64,000 bases of DNA from CAWIMX01 sp963792785 (GCA_963792785.1 CAWBXO010000001.1:124001-188000), one strand, 5' to 3'. Positions 18,835 through 29,721 are shown, numbered from the stretch's first letter. Notes: generated by a model not told the origin, from the sequence alone. Numbers and translations: made by a program.

Positions 18835-19928
18835 CACAGTGAGACCTCCTGGTCTCCTAAAACAGGTTTGGACCCGCCGAAGACGCCGCGGCACACCCGG
18901 GCCCAGAAACCGAGCAGGGGTGGGCGGGGCTCGACCAGCAGGCGGCGGTCGTACGTGGGAAAGCGCGTCAGCGTCGCCGGCTTCGGAGGATCCTTCGCGT
19001 CCGGGGAGCCGTTCACGCCGGGGTCGGTGGGCTCCGGATCGAGCGGGGGCGGAGGCGGCGGCAGCGGGTCGGGTTCCCGGATCGGCGCCGGCGGCGGCTC
19101 GTCGCCCTCCGCGGCGATCGGCCCGCCGCCGAGCTCGTGCAGGACCTCGTGCGTCAGCTCCAGATCGATCGCCCGCTTGTCGGAGCCATAGCCGAACAGC
19201 AGGATCGCGTCGGCGATCACGTTCACCTTGCGCGCCACGCCCCCGCTGTGCCGATAGATCAGATCGGTGACCTCTCGCGGGAACTCGAGCGGCGCGCCGA
19301 TGGCCGCGCGCTTCAGGCGGTGGTGAATGTACGCCGACGTCTCCTCGGGGCCGAGCGGCGCGAGGTGATAGTGGACCGTGACGCGCTGCCGCAGCTGCTC
19401 GAGCTCGGGCCGCGCGAGCAGCGCCTTCAGCTCCGGCTGGCCCACCAGGACGATTTGCACGAGCTTCGACTTCTCGGTCTCGAGGTTCGAGAGCATCCGC
19501 ACCTCCTCGAGGGCCTCGACGCTCAGGTTCTGCGCCTCGTCCACGACGAGGAGCGACAGGCGTCCGGCGGCGCGCTGGTCCACGAGGAAGCGCGCGAGGT
19601 CGCGCAGCAGGTACGGCTTGCTGCGGTTAGGTTCGGGCTCGAGTCCGAAGTCGAGCATCACCGCCTCGAGGAGCTCGCGCCCGTTCAGACGGGTGCTGAC
19701 CAGGCGCGCCACGGCGGTGCGCTCGTCGAGGCTGCGAATCACCGTCTGCAGCAGCGTGGTCTTGCCGCAGCCGATCTCGCCCGTAATCACCACGAACCCC
19801 GCGTGGCTCTCGATGCCGTACCGCAGGTGGCTCAGGGCCTCGCGGTGAACCCGGCTGGGATAGAGGTAACCGGGATCCGGAGTAAGCGAGAACGGGCGTT
19901 CACGCAGGCTGTAGAACTGCTCATACAT
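18834..19928 (-). CDS. ExeA-like AAA+ ATPase of the XrtA/EPS locus type
   Basis: This 364-residue protein has a general-secretion ExeA/MSHA-like ATPase domain (about 1-265): opening MYEQFYSLRERPFSLTPDP, Walker A GEIGCGKTT, Walker B LLVVDEAQNL and a late sensor region. Homologues recur in exosortase A (XrtA/PEP-CTERM) EPS loci, where their exact role is unknown. The last hundred residues are proline and acid rich (EPDPLPPPPPPLDPEP) and end in a positively charged segment. The start ATG 19928 lies within the apparent 3' end of the nucleotidyltransferase gene. Confidence 0.85.
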   Translation of the reverse strand: MYEQFYSLRERPFSLTPDPGYLYPSRVHREALSHLRYGIESHAGFVVITGEIGCGKTTLLQTVIRSLDERTAVARLVSTRLNGRELLEAVMLDFGLEPEPNRSKPYLLRDLARFLVDQRAAGRLSLLVVDEAQNLSVEALEEVRMLSNLETEKSKLVQIVLVGQPELKALLARPELEQLRQRVTVHYHLAPLGPEETSAYIHHRLKRAAIGAPLEFPREVTDLIYRHSGGVARKVNVIADAILLFGYGSDKRAIDLELTHEVLHELGGGPIAAEGDEPPPAPIREPDPLPPPPPPLDPEPTDPGVNGSPDAKDPPKPATLTRFPTYDRRLLVEPRPPLLGFWARVCRGVFGGSKPVLGDQEVSL

Positions 19929-20659
19929 ATCGCATCCTCATCGTCTTCGAGCGCCGGCAGGATGTCGGTGCACGCGCGTCGATAGTCCTCGGGGAAATCG
20001 ATTTCGATCCAGGGATAGCCGCGATGATCCACCGCGCGCAGGGGGCGCCGGCGGCAGAACCGATCGAAGGCGGCGGGCAGCCAGTCCTTCGTGCCGCCCG
20101 CGGCCACCAGCGCCGTCATCTCCGCCGTGAGCGCCTGGGCGCCGTCCGCGCCGAACTTGGCGATGCCGACGTTTTCGCCGTCCGCGTCGTCGGGATCCAT
20201 CGTCTTGGCGAGGCCGGTGACCATGCCGCCGCGGACGCGGACCTTCATCTCCTCGTCGCCGTACCGGTTGCCGTTCTCGCGTCCGGCGACGAGCAGGGCA
20301 TCGTCGTAGCGGGCGGTGACGAGGTCGACGAGCATCTGGTGGTGAAACAGCACATCGCAGTTCAGCACCACGAAGCCGTCCGGCAGGAGATGGCGCGCGA
20401 GCCAGAGCGAATAGAGGCTGTTCGTGGAGGCGTACCGCACGTTGTGCAGGAACCGGACGCGCCGGCCGCACGCGCGGCGGACCTCGTCGGCGCGGAAGCC
20501 GGTCACCACGACGATCTCGGAGATGTCGCACCGTTCGAGGGCCGCGATCTGTCGCTCGAGCAGCGTCTGGCCGCCCAGCAATGCCAGGCACTTCGGCAGG
20601 TGCCCGGTCACGTCGCGCAGCCGGTGGCCCCGTCCCGCCGCGAGGATGATCGCTCTCAT
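19832..20659 (-). CDS. Nucleotidyltransferase (LicC/sugar-phosphate nucleotidyltransferase family)
   Basis: The protein has the sugar nucleotidyltransferase opening MRAIILAAGRG, HLPKCLALLGG and the metal-binding LNCDVLF, ending in WIEIDFPEDYRRA as in phosphocholine cytidylyltransferase-like enzymes. It would activate a phosphorylated group (sugar phosphate or phosphocholine) for transfer to the EPS. The frame overlaps the downstream ATPase by 97 bases, and the last 30 residues look like read-through rather than family sequence. A TGA at 19921-19923 in the next frame overlaps the ATPase start as ATGTATGA, so a hidden frameshift near the end is possible. Start ATG 20659 overlaps the flippase stop. 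Confidence 0.78.
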   Translation of the reverse strand: MRAIILAAGRGHRLRDVTGHLPKCLALLGGQTLLERQIAALERCDISEIVVVTGFRADEVRRACGRRVRFLHNVRYASTNSLYSLWLARHLLPDGFVVLNCDVLFHHQMLVDLVTARYDDALLVAGRENGNRYGDEEMKVRVRGGMVTGLAKTMDPDDADGENVGIAKFGADGAQALTAEMTALVAAGGTKDWLPAAFDRFCRRRPLRAVDHRGYPWIEIDFPEDYRRACTDILPALEDDEDAICMSSSTACVNARSRLLRIPVTSIPAGFTARP

Positions 20660-22186
20660 GCGTCCCCCGAGGCCGCGGACACCAGCACCCGCGCGCGCGC
20701 CGACGCGTCGCCGAGCTTGGACAGGAGAAACCGGCGCTCGAGCTTCGTGAGGCCGAACGCGAGGAACAGCACGCCGTAGAGGCTCCCCGCCAGCGCCATT
20801 TCAGCGGCGACCGCCGCGATCGACGGGCCCAGCCATCCGCGGGTGGTGAGCAGCAACGCCGCCATGGGCGCCGCGGGCCAGACCGCCGGCCAGATGGCTT
20901 CGCTGATCGCGCGCCGCAGGGGCAGCCCCACGCGGCGGCAGGCGGCCGGGAACACGAAGAGGACGCAGGCGGCGCTCACGGGCACGAGCGTGCCGATGGC
21001 CACGCCCGCCAGGCCGAGCCGGCCGATGAGCGCCACGCTCAGCGACACGTTGACGACGGCCGTGACGAGCCCGGTCACGGCCACGAACCGGTGTTGACCG
21101 GCGCCCTTGAGCAGCGTGTTCGCCGTGGCATGCCCCACGCGCACGATCACGGTGAACGCGAGGAGTTGGACGACGATGACGCTGCCCGTGAAGTCCGGCC
21201 CGACCCATGCCTGGACGAGCGGCCCGGCCATCAGCACGAGCGCCGCGCCGATCGGCACGACGGTCGCGAGCGACAGGCGTGTGCCGATGAGCAGGAGCGA
21301 CTGCAGCCGGTCCGTCCGGTCCGACGCGTCGTTGTGCACGATCGTCGGGAAGAGCATCTCGTTGAGCTGGTTGGTGAGGCGCTGCGTCGCCTGCGCCAGC
21401 CGCTGGCCGACCGACCACACCGCGACGGCGCTCGTGTTGAGGAACATGCCGATCACGAGCGTGTCCAGCGAGTAGTTCAGTTTGCGCGACCAGTCGATCA
21501 TCAGCATGTAGACGCTGAGGCCGGTCACTTCCCGGAACCGGGCCAGGCGGACGAGGCTGGGCCTCAGCTGGAGGCCGGGGAACACGCGGTAGGCGTTGAA
21601 CGCGTAGACGGCATAGGTCAGGACGCGCACGGCGGTCGTCGCGATGACGAGCGCGACGAGACCGTACCCGGCGGCGAGCACGGCCACGTTCACGATCGCG
21701 ACGACGAGGCTGCTGGCGCCGCCGGCGACATTATTGAGGTCGTACCGCTGGAAGCCGTTGGTGACGGCGCCGAACACGCTGCACGCGGTGCCGAGTGCCA
21801 CGGTGAGCGTCGTGACGAGCAGGACGATCTGCGCCGTGGGGACCTGGTCCGGCCGGAGGTGCAGCACGGCATCCAGATGACGCGCGAGGCCGAACGCGAC
21901 GAGATAGGTCAGGACGCCGCACGCGGCAAACAGGAAGAAGGTGGTGCTCAGGACCTCGTTCAGGGCCGCCGCGTCGCGCCGGACGCGGGTACTGGGCGAC
22001 GAATTTGACCAGGGCCCCCGAGTAGCCGAGGTCGAGGACGGAAAAATACGCCGTGACGGACGTCGTCAGCACCCAGAGGCCGTACGCAGACTGGCCGAGG
22101 TGCGCCACGTTGAAGGGCAGCAGCAGGAACCCGATCACCATCTCGGTTCCGATCGCCAGATAACGCGTGGAGACGTTGCGCGTCAC
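20656..22186 (-). CDS. Wzx-like polysaccharide flippase; frame broken once
   Basis: GTG 22186, with GGAGAGG eight bases upstream, opens a multi-helix protein (TRYLAIGTEMVIGFLLLPF, then GYSGALVKFVAQY). The frame is lost at about 21988 and resumes one frame over (RRDAAALNEVLST...), continuing with LNYSLDTLVIGMFL and about ten more helices to the stop at 20656. Removal of one G from the GGG at 21987-21989 joins the halves as QYRVRRDAAALNEV. Repaired length is 509 residues, normal for MATE/MOP-superfamily flippases that move undecaprenyl-linked repeat units across the inner membrane. It belongs to the Wzx/Wzy side of the operon. Confidence 0.8.
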
Positions 22187-22243
22187 CGTGAGCGCCTCTC
22201 CGGATGCCGGGGCGCCGAACGGATCGCTTCCGCGGCGCGCGAC

Positions 22244-23569
22244 TCACTGGGCCCCCTTGCCGGAGACGATCACCTTGACGGTGTCGATCACGATCGTGAA
22301 GTCGAAGATGATCGACTGGTGCTTGATGTAATAAAGGTCGTAGCGCAGCTTTTCGATGGCGTCCTCGATCGAGCAGCCGTAGCGGTACTTCACCTGCGCC
22401 CAGCCGGTCACCCCGGGCTTCACCACGTGGCGCTCGGCATAGAACGGCACGGCCTCCGAGAGTTGCCGGACGAAATACGGGCGCTCGGGCCGCGGCCCGA
22501 CGAAGCTCATCTCGCCCCGGAGCACGTTCCAGAGCTGCGGCAGTTCGTCGAGCCGGGTCTTGCGGATGAAGCGGCCGACCCGCGTGACCCGATCGTCGTG
22601 TTCACTGGCCCAGATCGGCGTGCCGGCCTCGGCGTCGGTGCGCATCGAGCGGAACTTGGCGAGCGTGAACGGGCGTCCGCGCTCCCCGACGCGCTCCTGG
22701 CGATAGAGGATCGGCCCGGGCGACTCGAGCCGGACGGCGAGCGCCGTCAGGAGCATCAGAGGCGCGGCCATCACGAGGCCGACGGCCGCGAGGCCGATGT
22801 CGATCGTCCGCTTCAGCAGTCGCGTCGTGCGCGACGAGCGGAAGCCGTCGGAGAACACCAGCCAGCTCGGCGTGAGGTCGTCCACCATGAGCTTGCCGGT
22901 GATGCGTTCGTACATCGTCGCGGCGTCCTCGACGCGGACGCCGGCGAGTTTGGCGCGGAGCAGTTCCTGAATCGGCAGGTGCCCCCGCCGATCCGACACG
23001 CCGACGACAATCCGATGGATGTTCAGCCGCTCGACCAGCCGCGGCAGGTCGTCGAACGGCTCGTCGACGACGCCGGCCACGTGGTACGCGAAGTCGTGCT
23101 GTTCCGCGACCCGATGGACGACCTTCTCGGTGCCCGGCCCGTGGCCGACGAACAGGACGTTTTCCTCGAGACGGGGGGCGTGCGCGACGCCGTTGAAGGT
23201 CATGCGCCAGGCGGGCACGGCGACCAGCACCAGCAGGAGCCAGGTGATGAGGACGCCGTGCCCGACGATGAGGCCCGGGGCGGCGACCGTCGCGATCGCC
23301 AGCAACAGCGCCGCCATGCCCGTCGCCCGGAGCAGCCGCACGAAGAACTCGAGCGGCGAGTGGACGAGCGTGAGGTCGTACAGATCGTTGTAGTAGAAGC
23401 AGAGCACGCAGACCGCGGTGACCAGCGTGAGCTTCCAGGCCGCGGCCATGGTGGCGTCCAGCGAGCCGTGCGCGAACGCCGCCAGCAGCATGGCGCCCGA
23501 GATCAGCCCGATCTCGAAGCCGAAGACGGTGAGGCCGCGCGCCGAGACGTAACGATCGAAGACCTGCAT
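22244..23569 (-). CDS. Polyprenyl-phosphate sugar phosphotransferase (EpsB/WcaJ type)
   Basis: The 441-residue enzyme starts repeat-unit assembly by moving a sugar phosphate to undecaprenyl phosphate. About four N-terminal helices are followed by a Rossmann-like domain (NVLFVGHGPGTEKVV, about 145-240), a further helix, and the bacterial sugar transferase domain with KFRSMRTDAE, DELPQLWNVLRGEMSFVGPRP and GVTGWAQVKYRYG. This is the long form found in XrtA-type loci. A 57-bp gap separates it from the flippase gene, the largest gap inside the operon, and I see no promoter there. Confidence 0.92.
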   Translation of the reverse strand: MQVFDRYVSARGLTVFGFEIGLISGAMLLAAFAHGSLDATMAAAWKLTLVTAVCVLCFYYNDLYDLTLVHSPLEFFVRLLRATGMAALLLAIATVAAPGLIVGHGVLITWLLLVLVAVPAWRMTFNGVAHAPRLEENVLFVGHGPGTEKVVHRVAEQHDFAYHVAGVVDEPFDDLPRLVERLNIHRIVVGVSDRRGHLPIQELLRAKLAGVRVEDAATMYERITGKLMVDDLTPSWLVFSDGFRSSRTTRLLKRTIDIGLAAVGLVMAAPLMLLTALAVRLESPGPILYRQERVGERGRPFTLAKFRSMRTDAEAGTPIWASEHDDRVTRVGRFIRKTRLDELPQLWNVLRGEMSFVGPRPERPYFVRQLSEAVPFYAERHVVKPGVTGWAQVKYRYGCSIEDAIEKLRYDLYYIKHQSIIFDFTIVIDTVKVIVSGKGAQ

Positions 23570-23584
23570 GGACGGCTGGCCCCG

Positions 23585-24379
23585 CTACGCCTGCTGGTCG
23601 TTGAGGATGACGCCCAGCAGGGGCGCGCCGTCCAGGGTGGCGACCGCGTCGCGGATGGCGGCCTTCGATGTGACCTCGGAGCGCACGACCAGGACCGCGG
23701 CGTCCACCAGGGGCGCCAGGCTCCCGACGTCAGACAGCGGCAGCACCGCCGGCGCGTCGACGATCACGCAGTCGAACCGCGCCCGCAGCATGTCGAGCGT
23801 CCGCCGCATCGCGGCCGTGGCGAGCAGCTCGGACGGTCGCGGCGGGCAGCCGCCGGCCGGCAGCACGGTGAGCTCGTGCTCCTCGGCCTCCACGAGGGCG
23901 TCGCCGAGCGCGGCGTGGCCGGCGAGCACGTCGGACAGTCCGGGCGCGTCCGCGGGAAGACCGAGCAGCTGGTGCACGCGCGGCCGCCGGAGGTCCGCGT
24001 CCACGAGGCAGACGCGCTGGTCGTACGCGCGCGCCATCGTGAGGGCGAGGTTCGCCGCGGTCATGCTCTTCCCGTCTCCGTGCGACGGGCTGGTGACGAG
24101 CAGCGCATGGATCGGCGTCCCGTGATCCGCGTGGAGGATTCGCGTGCGGATGGCGCGGAACTGCTCGGCCGCGCGCCCGTCGGGATCCGAGATGACGACG
24201 AGGGCCGGATCGAACTGGAGGTTGCGCACGCGACGCGCGCGCAGCGGCTCGGCGGCCGGGGCGGGCGGCGGCGGCGCGAGGACCGGTCCGGCGGGGACCG
24301 CGGCCGTATCCACCACGCTCAGGCGGCGCGCCGAGCCTTCCCGCTCGGCCTTCTGGAGAATCGCTTCCATGTGATTCAT
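23585..24379 (-). CDS. CpsD/CapB-type tyrosine autokinase-like ATPase
   Basis: The 264-residue protein is a BY-kinase domain without membrane segments. It has the P-loop SPSHGDGKSMTAANLA, Walker A' VCLVDADLRRP and Walker B CVIVDAPAVLP. In EPS systems this partner of the chain-length protein cycles between phosphorylated and free forms to control polymer length. I see no tyrosine cluster at the C terminus, which ends NDQQA, so self-phosphorylation on a tail is doubtful. ATG 24379 lies 12 bases after the chain-length gene stop. The plan matches XrtA-associated autokinases. Confidence 0.85.
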   Translation of the reverse strand: MNHMEAILQKAEREGSARRLSVVDTAAVPAGPVLAPPPPAPAAEPLRARRVRNLQFDPALVVISDPDGRAAEQFRAIRTRILHADHGTPIHALLVTSPSHGDGKSMTAANLALTMARAYDQRVCLVDADLRRPRVHQLLGLPADAPGLSDVLAGHAALGDALVEAEEHELTVLPAGGCPPRPSELLATAAMRRTLDMLRARFDCVIVDAPAVLPLSDVGSLAPLVDAAVLVVRSEVTSKAAIRDAVATLDGAPLLGVILNDQQA

Positions 24380-24391
24380 TGCGGGCCTCTT

Positions 24392-25829
24392 TCAAGCCGG
24401 GATGCGGGGAATGCTGCCGAGCACCGGCAGCTTGAGTTCGTCCGTGACCTCGCGCGGTCCGTGCACCGAGTCGTCCATGTACTCGCGGCCGAGCATCAGC
24501 GCGGCGCCGACGCAGCAACCGCCGAGAATCGAGAGCAGCAGCACGCGTACCGGCGCCGGCTTGGTCGGCTCCGAGGGGAAGCTGGCGGGATAGAGCACGG
24601 CGAACTGCTCGCCCCCGCGCGTCCGCGCGACGCTCTCGGCCATCGAGGCGGCGCGTTGCTTCGCCGACAGGTCGGAGTACCTGCTGGCGCTCCAGGTCGT
24701 AGTCGCGCTGCAGCGACGCCAGTTCCTCCTCGATCCGCGGCGCCGCTTCGACGCGCGCCTGATAGAGCCGGATCTGCTGCTGCGTGTCGTCGGCCGCCCG
24801 CTGCAGCGTCTTCACGCGCAGGGCCGCCGTCTCGCGATCGCCGGCGAGCCGCCGGTAGGCCGGATCGGTCTGGAGCTGCGCGAGCCGCTCGCCGGTCGAG
24901 CCGTCCGCGCCCGAGGCCGCCGCGTCGCGGGCGGCCGCCAGGGCTTCCTGCAGGCGCTGCACCTCCGGATGCTTGTCGGTATAGACGGCGCGGGCCGCCG
25001 CCAGCTCGTCCTGGAGGCGCGCGACTTCGGCCTGCCGCGGCGGGATCGCGGCGGGGTCGCCCGCGATCGTGATCGCCTCGCCCGTGCCGCGCGTGTAGGC
25101 GTCGAGCTGCTGCTCGAGCATCGACAGGCGATCCTGCTCGCTGCGCAGCGCCGTGGCGTTCGCCTCGAGCTGCTGGCGGAGACCGCTGAGCGTCTGCAGG
25201 TTGCTCTGCATCTGCTCCGGCAGGCTGCCCATGTGCGCCTCCTTGGCCTGGCGCAACTGGCCCTCGAGGGTTTTCAGCCGGGCTTCGCTCTCTCCGAGCT
25301 GGGTGCCGATGAACATCGACGTCCCGGCGGCCTGCTCGGTGCGGCTTCGCGAGCTCTCGTCCACGAAGACGGTGGCGAGCCGGTTCGCGATGCGCTGGGC
25401 GCGATCGGGCTCCGCGTCGGAGTAGGTCACCGTGAAGCTGTTGAGTTCGCGGGACTCGGTGTTGGCCATCGGCTCGGGGACATTGATGGTGATGTTGCGG
25501 CGCAGCCGCGCGATCGTCGCCGTGTCGTTGGCGTCGGTCGCCAGCCCCTCGTCGGCGACCACGCGCGACAGGAGCGACGAGCTCAGGAGCTGCTGGGAGA
25601 CGGCGCGGACGCGTTCCTGATTGTCGAAGGACGCGGACTGGCCCACGAGGGAGGTCGACACCGCGGGCGGCTTGACCGCCAGCGTCGTTTTCGACGTGTA
25701 CTCTTTCGGTAGGACGCGGACGAGCGCCAGGCCGACGAGGAGAGACGCCACCACGGGAACGATGAGCCACCACTTCCGCCGGCGCACGACGGCGATGTAC
25801 TCAAGGGGACGCAGTTCTGTGTTTTCCAT
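24392..25829 (-). CDS. Wzz/GumC-like chain-length determinant; frame broken once
   Basis: ATG 25829 (ATGA overlap) opens a Wzz protein: a first membrane helix (WWLIVPVVASLLVGLALV, about 20-37), then a long periplasmic region with coiled coils (about 175-390). The frame is lost at CAGCAGGTACTCC and resumes one frame over as YSDLSAKQRAASMAESVA, ending with the second helix LLLSILGGCCVGAALML and the stop at 24392. One extra base at 24680/24681 explains this; repaired length is 478 residues. The protein pairs with the downstream kinase and the Wza-like protein to control chain length and export. Confidence 0.83.
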
Positions 25830-27049
25830 CAGTGAATCCTCATGGAGCGGGTGGCGATGACGTGAATGCCGAACTGGTTGCGGCCGAACAGGGCGTCGGG
25901 CCGGTCGATCGACTGGCTCGTCCGATTCCAGAAGCCCTCGATGAGCACGCCTGGCCGCGTCGAGAAGCCGAACACGAGGTCGGTCCAGATCGACCGGAAC
26001 TGCAGATCGCTGAGCGTGAGCGGATGGCTGAGGCGCCACGACGCGCCGCCGCGGGTATAGAACCCGTGCGACAGGTCCGCCGTCACGCGGGCGGCGGCTT
26101 CGTCGGTGCGGGTCGTGCCCGCGAACCCGTACGCGGTCTCGAACCGGCGCGCGTAGGTGATGTCGAGCGCCGCGGATCGGAAGGTGCGCGCCAGCCCGGC
26201 GCCCCAGTTGGGATCGGTGTGCGCCGGCCCGAAGACGCTCGGGCTCAGGTGTGACACGCCGACGGTGCCCGAGACGGTGACCGAGTCGGCGAGGCGATGG
26301 TCGAGGCCGACCGACCCGTTCTGCACGAGGAAGGCGTCACGCGCCTGCCCGACCCAGTTCTGGTTCATGTCGTAGCTGCCGATGAGCGTCGTGGCCGGGG
26401 AGAGCTCCCGGCGCAGCGCGGCGGCGCCGCCCAGCCCGTACCCGCCGCGCAGCAGCGTCGCGAACTCCGTGCCCTGGTCGAACTGCACGCGCTCGACGTT
26501 GGCGGTCGCCTCGATCGACACCCGGCGGCTCAGGCGCGTCTCCACGCCGCCGCGGAAGTTGAGAATCGCGGCGCCCGTTCGCACGAAGGGCACGCCGACG
26601 AAGTCCTGCAGCTCGGTCGTGGGCGAGTGCGCCCCGCCTCCGCGCACGAACACCGTCGTCCGGCGCGTGAGGGCGCGCTGTGCGGAGAGCAGCACCCGCT
26701 GGTCGAACCCGTTCAGCGTGTCGTAGGCGTGATACTGCTGCAGGCTCCCGCCGTAGCGGGCGCTGAAGCGGCCGCGAGACCCGTTGAAGCCGAGGGCGAC
26801 GCTCGGGCTGAGAAGGTTCAGCGTGTCGCCCACCTGCTGATCGGGGCGGTCGGCCGCGAGCACGTTGTCGTCCCAGCCCGCGCCATAGAGCAGGGTCGGC
26901 GTGATCGACCAGCCAAGCGGGTCGAGCACGGGCTGGGCCTGCACGGGGACCGCGGCGAACGGCGAGCCCTGCGCCCAGGCGGGAGCGGTCGCGGCACACA
27001 GCGCGAGCGCGGCGGCGGACCCGACGAGTTGTTGGAGCGTGCGTCTCAT
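25829..27049 (-). CDS. Outer-membrane beta-barrel protein of the EPS locus
   Basis: The 406-residue protein has a signal peptide ending near APAWA and then alternating amphipathic strands with many aromatic and glycine residues (GWDDNVLAADRP, YGLGGAAALRRE), ending in the strand FGIHVIATRSMRIH. Its position between the Wza-like gene and the chain-length gene is that of the outer-membrane proteins found in XrtA-type EPS loci. It may form part of the outer-membrane passage for the polymer. Start ATG 27049 follows the Wza-like stop by eight bases. Confidence 0.78.
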   Translation of the reverse strand: MRRTLQQLVGSAAALALCAATAPAWAQGSPFAAVPVQAQPVLDPLGWSITPTLLYGAGWDDNVLAADRPDQQVGDTLNLLSPSVALGFNGSRGRFSARYGGSLQQYHAYDTLNGFDQRVLLSAQRALTRRTTVFVRGGGAHSPTTELQDFVGVPFVRTGAAILNFRGGVETRLSRRVSIEATANVERVQFDQGTEFATLLRGGYGLGGAAALRRELSPATTLIGSYDMNQNWVGQARDAFLVQNGSVGLDHRLADSVTVSGTVGVSHLSPSVFGPAHTDPNWGAGLARTFRSAALDITYARRFETAYGFAGTTRTDEAAARVTADLSHGFYTRGGASWRLSHPLTLSDLQFRSIWTDLVFGFSTRPGVLIEGFWNRTSQSIDRPDALFGRNQFGIHVIATRSMRIH

Positions 27050-27057
27050 CGGCGGGC

Positions 27058-27645
27058 TCAGTCGGGCACCACGATCGTGTCCCCGGCCTCGAGGAACACC
27101 GGGGTCTCGCCGCGGATGGCGTCGTTGTAGTTGAACTCGATGGTGCGCGCGCCCAGGCGCGTCGGCCGCAGGATGTTGATGTGCTTGCGGTCCGCGAAGT
27201 CCTTCAGTCCGCCGGCCATGGCCAGCGCCTGGAGCACCGTGAGGCGCCCGTGCGCCAGCGACACGGCGCCCGGCTCGGCCACCTCACCAATCACGTAGAC
27301 CACGGGTGAGGTGGCTTCGACGACGATGACCGTCACGACGGGATGCGTGATGTACTCCGCGAGCCTGGTCGTGATGTCGTCCCGCAGCTCGGTCGGCGTC
27401 TTGCCCGTCGCGTCCAGATCGCCGACGAGCGGCAGCGTAATCTTGCCGTCGGGGCGAATCTGCACCGACTGGGACATCTGAGGATCCTTGTAGACCTCGA
27501 TGCGGAGCTTGTCGCCGAGCCCCATGTGGTAATCGGCGAGAGGCACGATGCTGTTGCCGGCGGACCCGGCCGCGCGCGCGGACGCGACGCCGGTGATCGA
27601 CCCGAGAAACGCGATCGCGATCACGACGACAAGGGGGTACTTCAT
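27058..27645 (-). CDS. Polysaccharide export protein (Wza-like, SLBB domain)
   Basis: The 195-residue product has a signal peptide (VVVIAIAFLGSITGVASARA), then a Poly_export domain (YHMGLGDKLRIEVYKDP, VQIRPDGKITLPLVGDL) and one SLBB domain (VYVIGEVAEPGAVSL, LTVLQALAMAGGL). It would form the periplasmic/outer-membrane export channel. There is no lipobox cysteine and it is shorter than Wza, so it needs an outer-membrane partner, probably the next gene. It is the first structural gene of the EPS operon, 89 bp downstream of the response-regulator stop, with no clear promoter in the gap. Confidence 0.9.
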   Translation of the reverse strand: MKYPLVVVIAIAFLGSITGVASARAAGSAGNSIVPLADYHMGLGDKLRIEVYKDPQMSQSVQIRPDGKITLPLVGDLDATGKTPTELRDDITTRLAEYITHPVVTVIVVEATSPVVYVIGEVAEPGAVSLAHGRLTVLQALAMAGGLKDFADRKHINILRPTRLGARTIEFNYNDAIRGETPVFLEAGDTIVVPD

Positions 27646-27734
27646 GGCCAGTCGACCTCTCTGTGGATGGGCACCCGAGCGGCCGCCGCAGCGGCGCGCG
27701 AGTGGATGCGAGACCTCCGGGTATCGGATGGCGG

Positions 27735-29252
<1,518 letters not shown>

Positions 29253-29264
29253 GAAGGTCCACAG

Positions 29265-29280
29265 AGCAAACTGAATGCCG
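29265..29280 (-). promoter_or_regulatory. Possible sigma-54 promoter of the response-regulator gene
   Basis: The minus strand reads CGGCATTCAGTTTGCT: GGCA and TTGCT are at the correct spacing, other positions differ from consensus. Its start point near 29254 would give an almost leaderless mRNA for GTG 29252. Chance occurrence is possible. Confidence 0.3.
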
Positions 29281-29396
29281 CTGCCATGTCGGCATCTCAT
29301 GGCCACTATGTGGAGGGTCTTCCTCGCCCAGGGATAGACGCGGAAGAAGAGTTCCCAAATCTGCCGGTCAAATTAGCAGCCGGTTGTTAGACGTGC

Positions 29397-29412
29397 TGGC
29401 ACGCGGGTTGAT
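29397..29412 (+). promoter_or_regulatory. Possible sigma-54 promoter of the 94-aa protein gene
   Basis: TGGCACGCGGGTTGAT matches the -24 half exactly, and the -12 half has TTGAT for TTGCT. The predicted start near 29422 is only three bases before the ATG at 29425. The imperfect -12 lowers confidence. Confidence 0.35.
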
Positions 29413-29424
29413 TACGTGTGGGCT

Positions 29425-29709
29425 ATGGCGAGAACACGACCGCGCTATCAAACAGTGCTCGTGGCGATCGGCTTTTCCGTCGTGCTGGCCTCAACCGGAG
29501 TGGCGTTCGCGCCGTCCGCGCGGGCGAACGCGACGCCGTGGATCGCCGGGGCCTCCACTTTCACCGACGACGCGATGGACTCGACAGGGCTGTTCATCGC
29601 GGGGGTCGCACTCATGGGGCTGGCGGGAGCCGTCAGACGGCTGTCCGCGCCGCGCCAGGACTTGCTCGAGCAGACGGCGATGGGTCAACGGGCCGCGGGC
29701 GAACGGTAA
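29425..29709 (+). CDS. Small exported protein with C-terminal hydrophobic segment
   Basis: The 94-residue product has a signal-like start (QTVLVAIGFSVVLASTGVAFA), a short middle part and a second hydrophobic segment (GLFIAGVALMGLAGAV) followed by RR. This plan recalls a sorting tail, but the expected PEP motif is absent (MDST instead) and about 22 residues follow the arginines. It is divergent from the EPS response regulator and has a sigma-54-like element in front. I recognise no family. A perfect hairpin overlaps its stop codon. Confidence 0.5.
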   Translation: MARTRPRYQTVLVAIGFSVVLASTGVAFAPSARANATPWIAGASTFTDDAMDSTGLFIAGVALMGLAGAVRRLSAPRQDLLEQTAMGQRAAGER

Positions 29710-29721
29710 CGCCGTTCGCCC
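29697..29721. terminator. Perfect 10-bp hairpin between convergent genes
   Basis: GGGCGAACGG (29697-29706) pairs perfectly with CCGTTCGCCC (29712-29721) around TAACG, which contains the TAA stop of the small gene. It lies between convergent genes and could serve both. There is no T tract. Confidence 0.5.

Noticed and set aside
21941..25072. 1043-codon open frame on the plus strand
   Set aside because: It crosses three minus-strand genes and mirrors their codon structure; no family features.
27646..27734. Sigma-54 promoter directly before the Wza-like gene
   Set aside because: No TTGC-type -12 box at the right spacing; the gene is probably read from the regulator promoter or another signal I cannot see.
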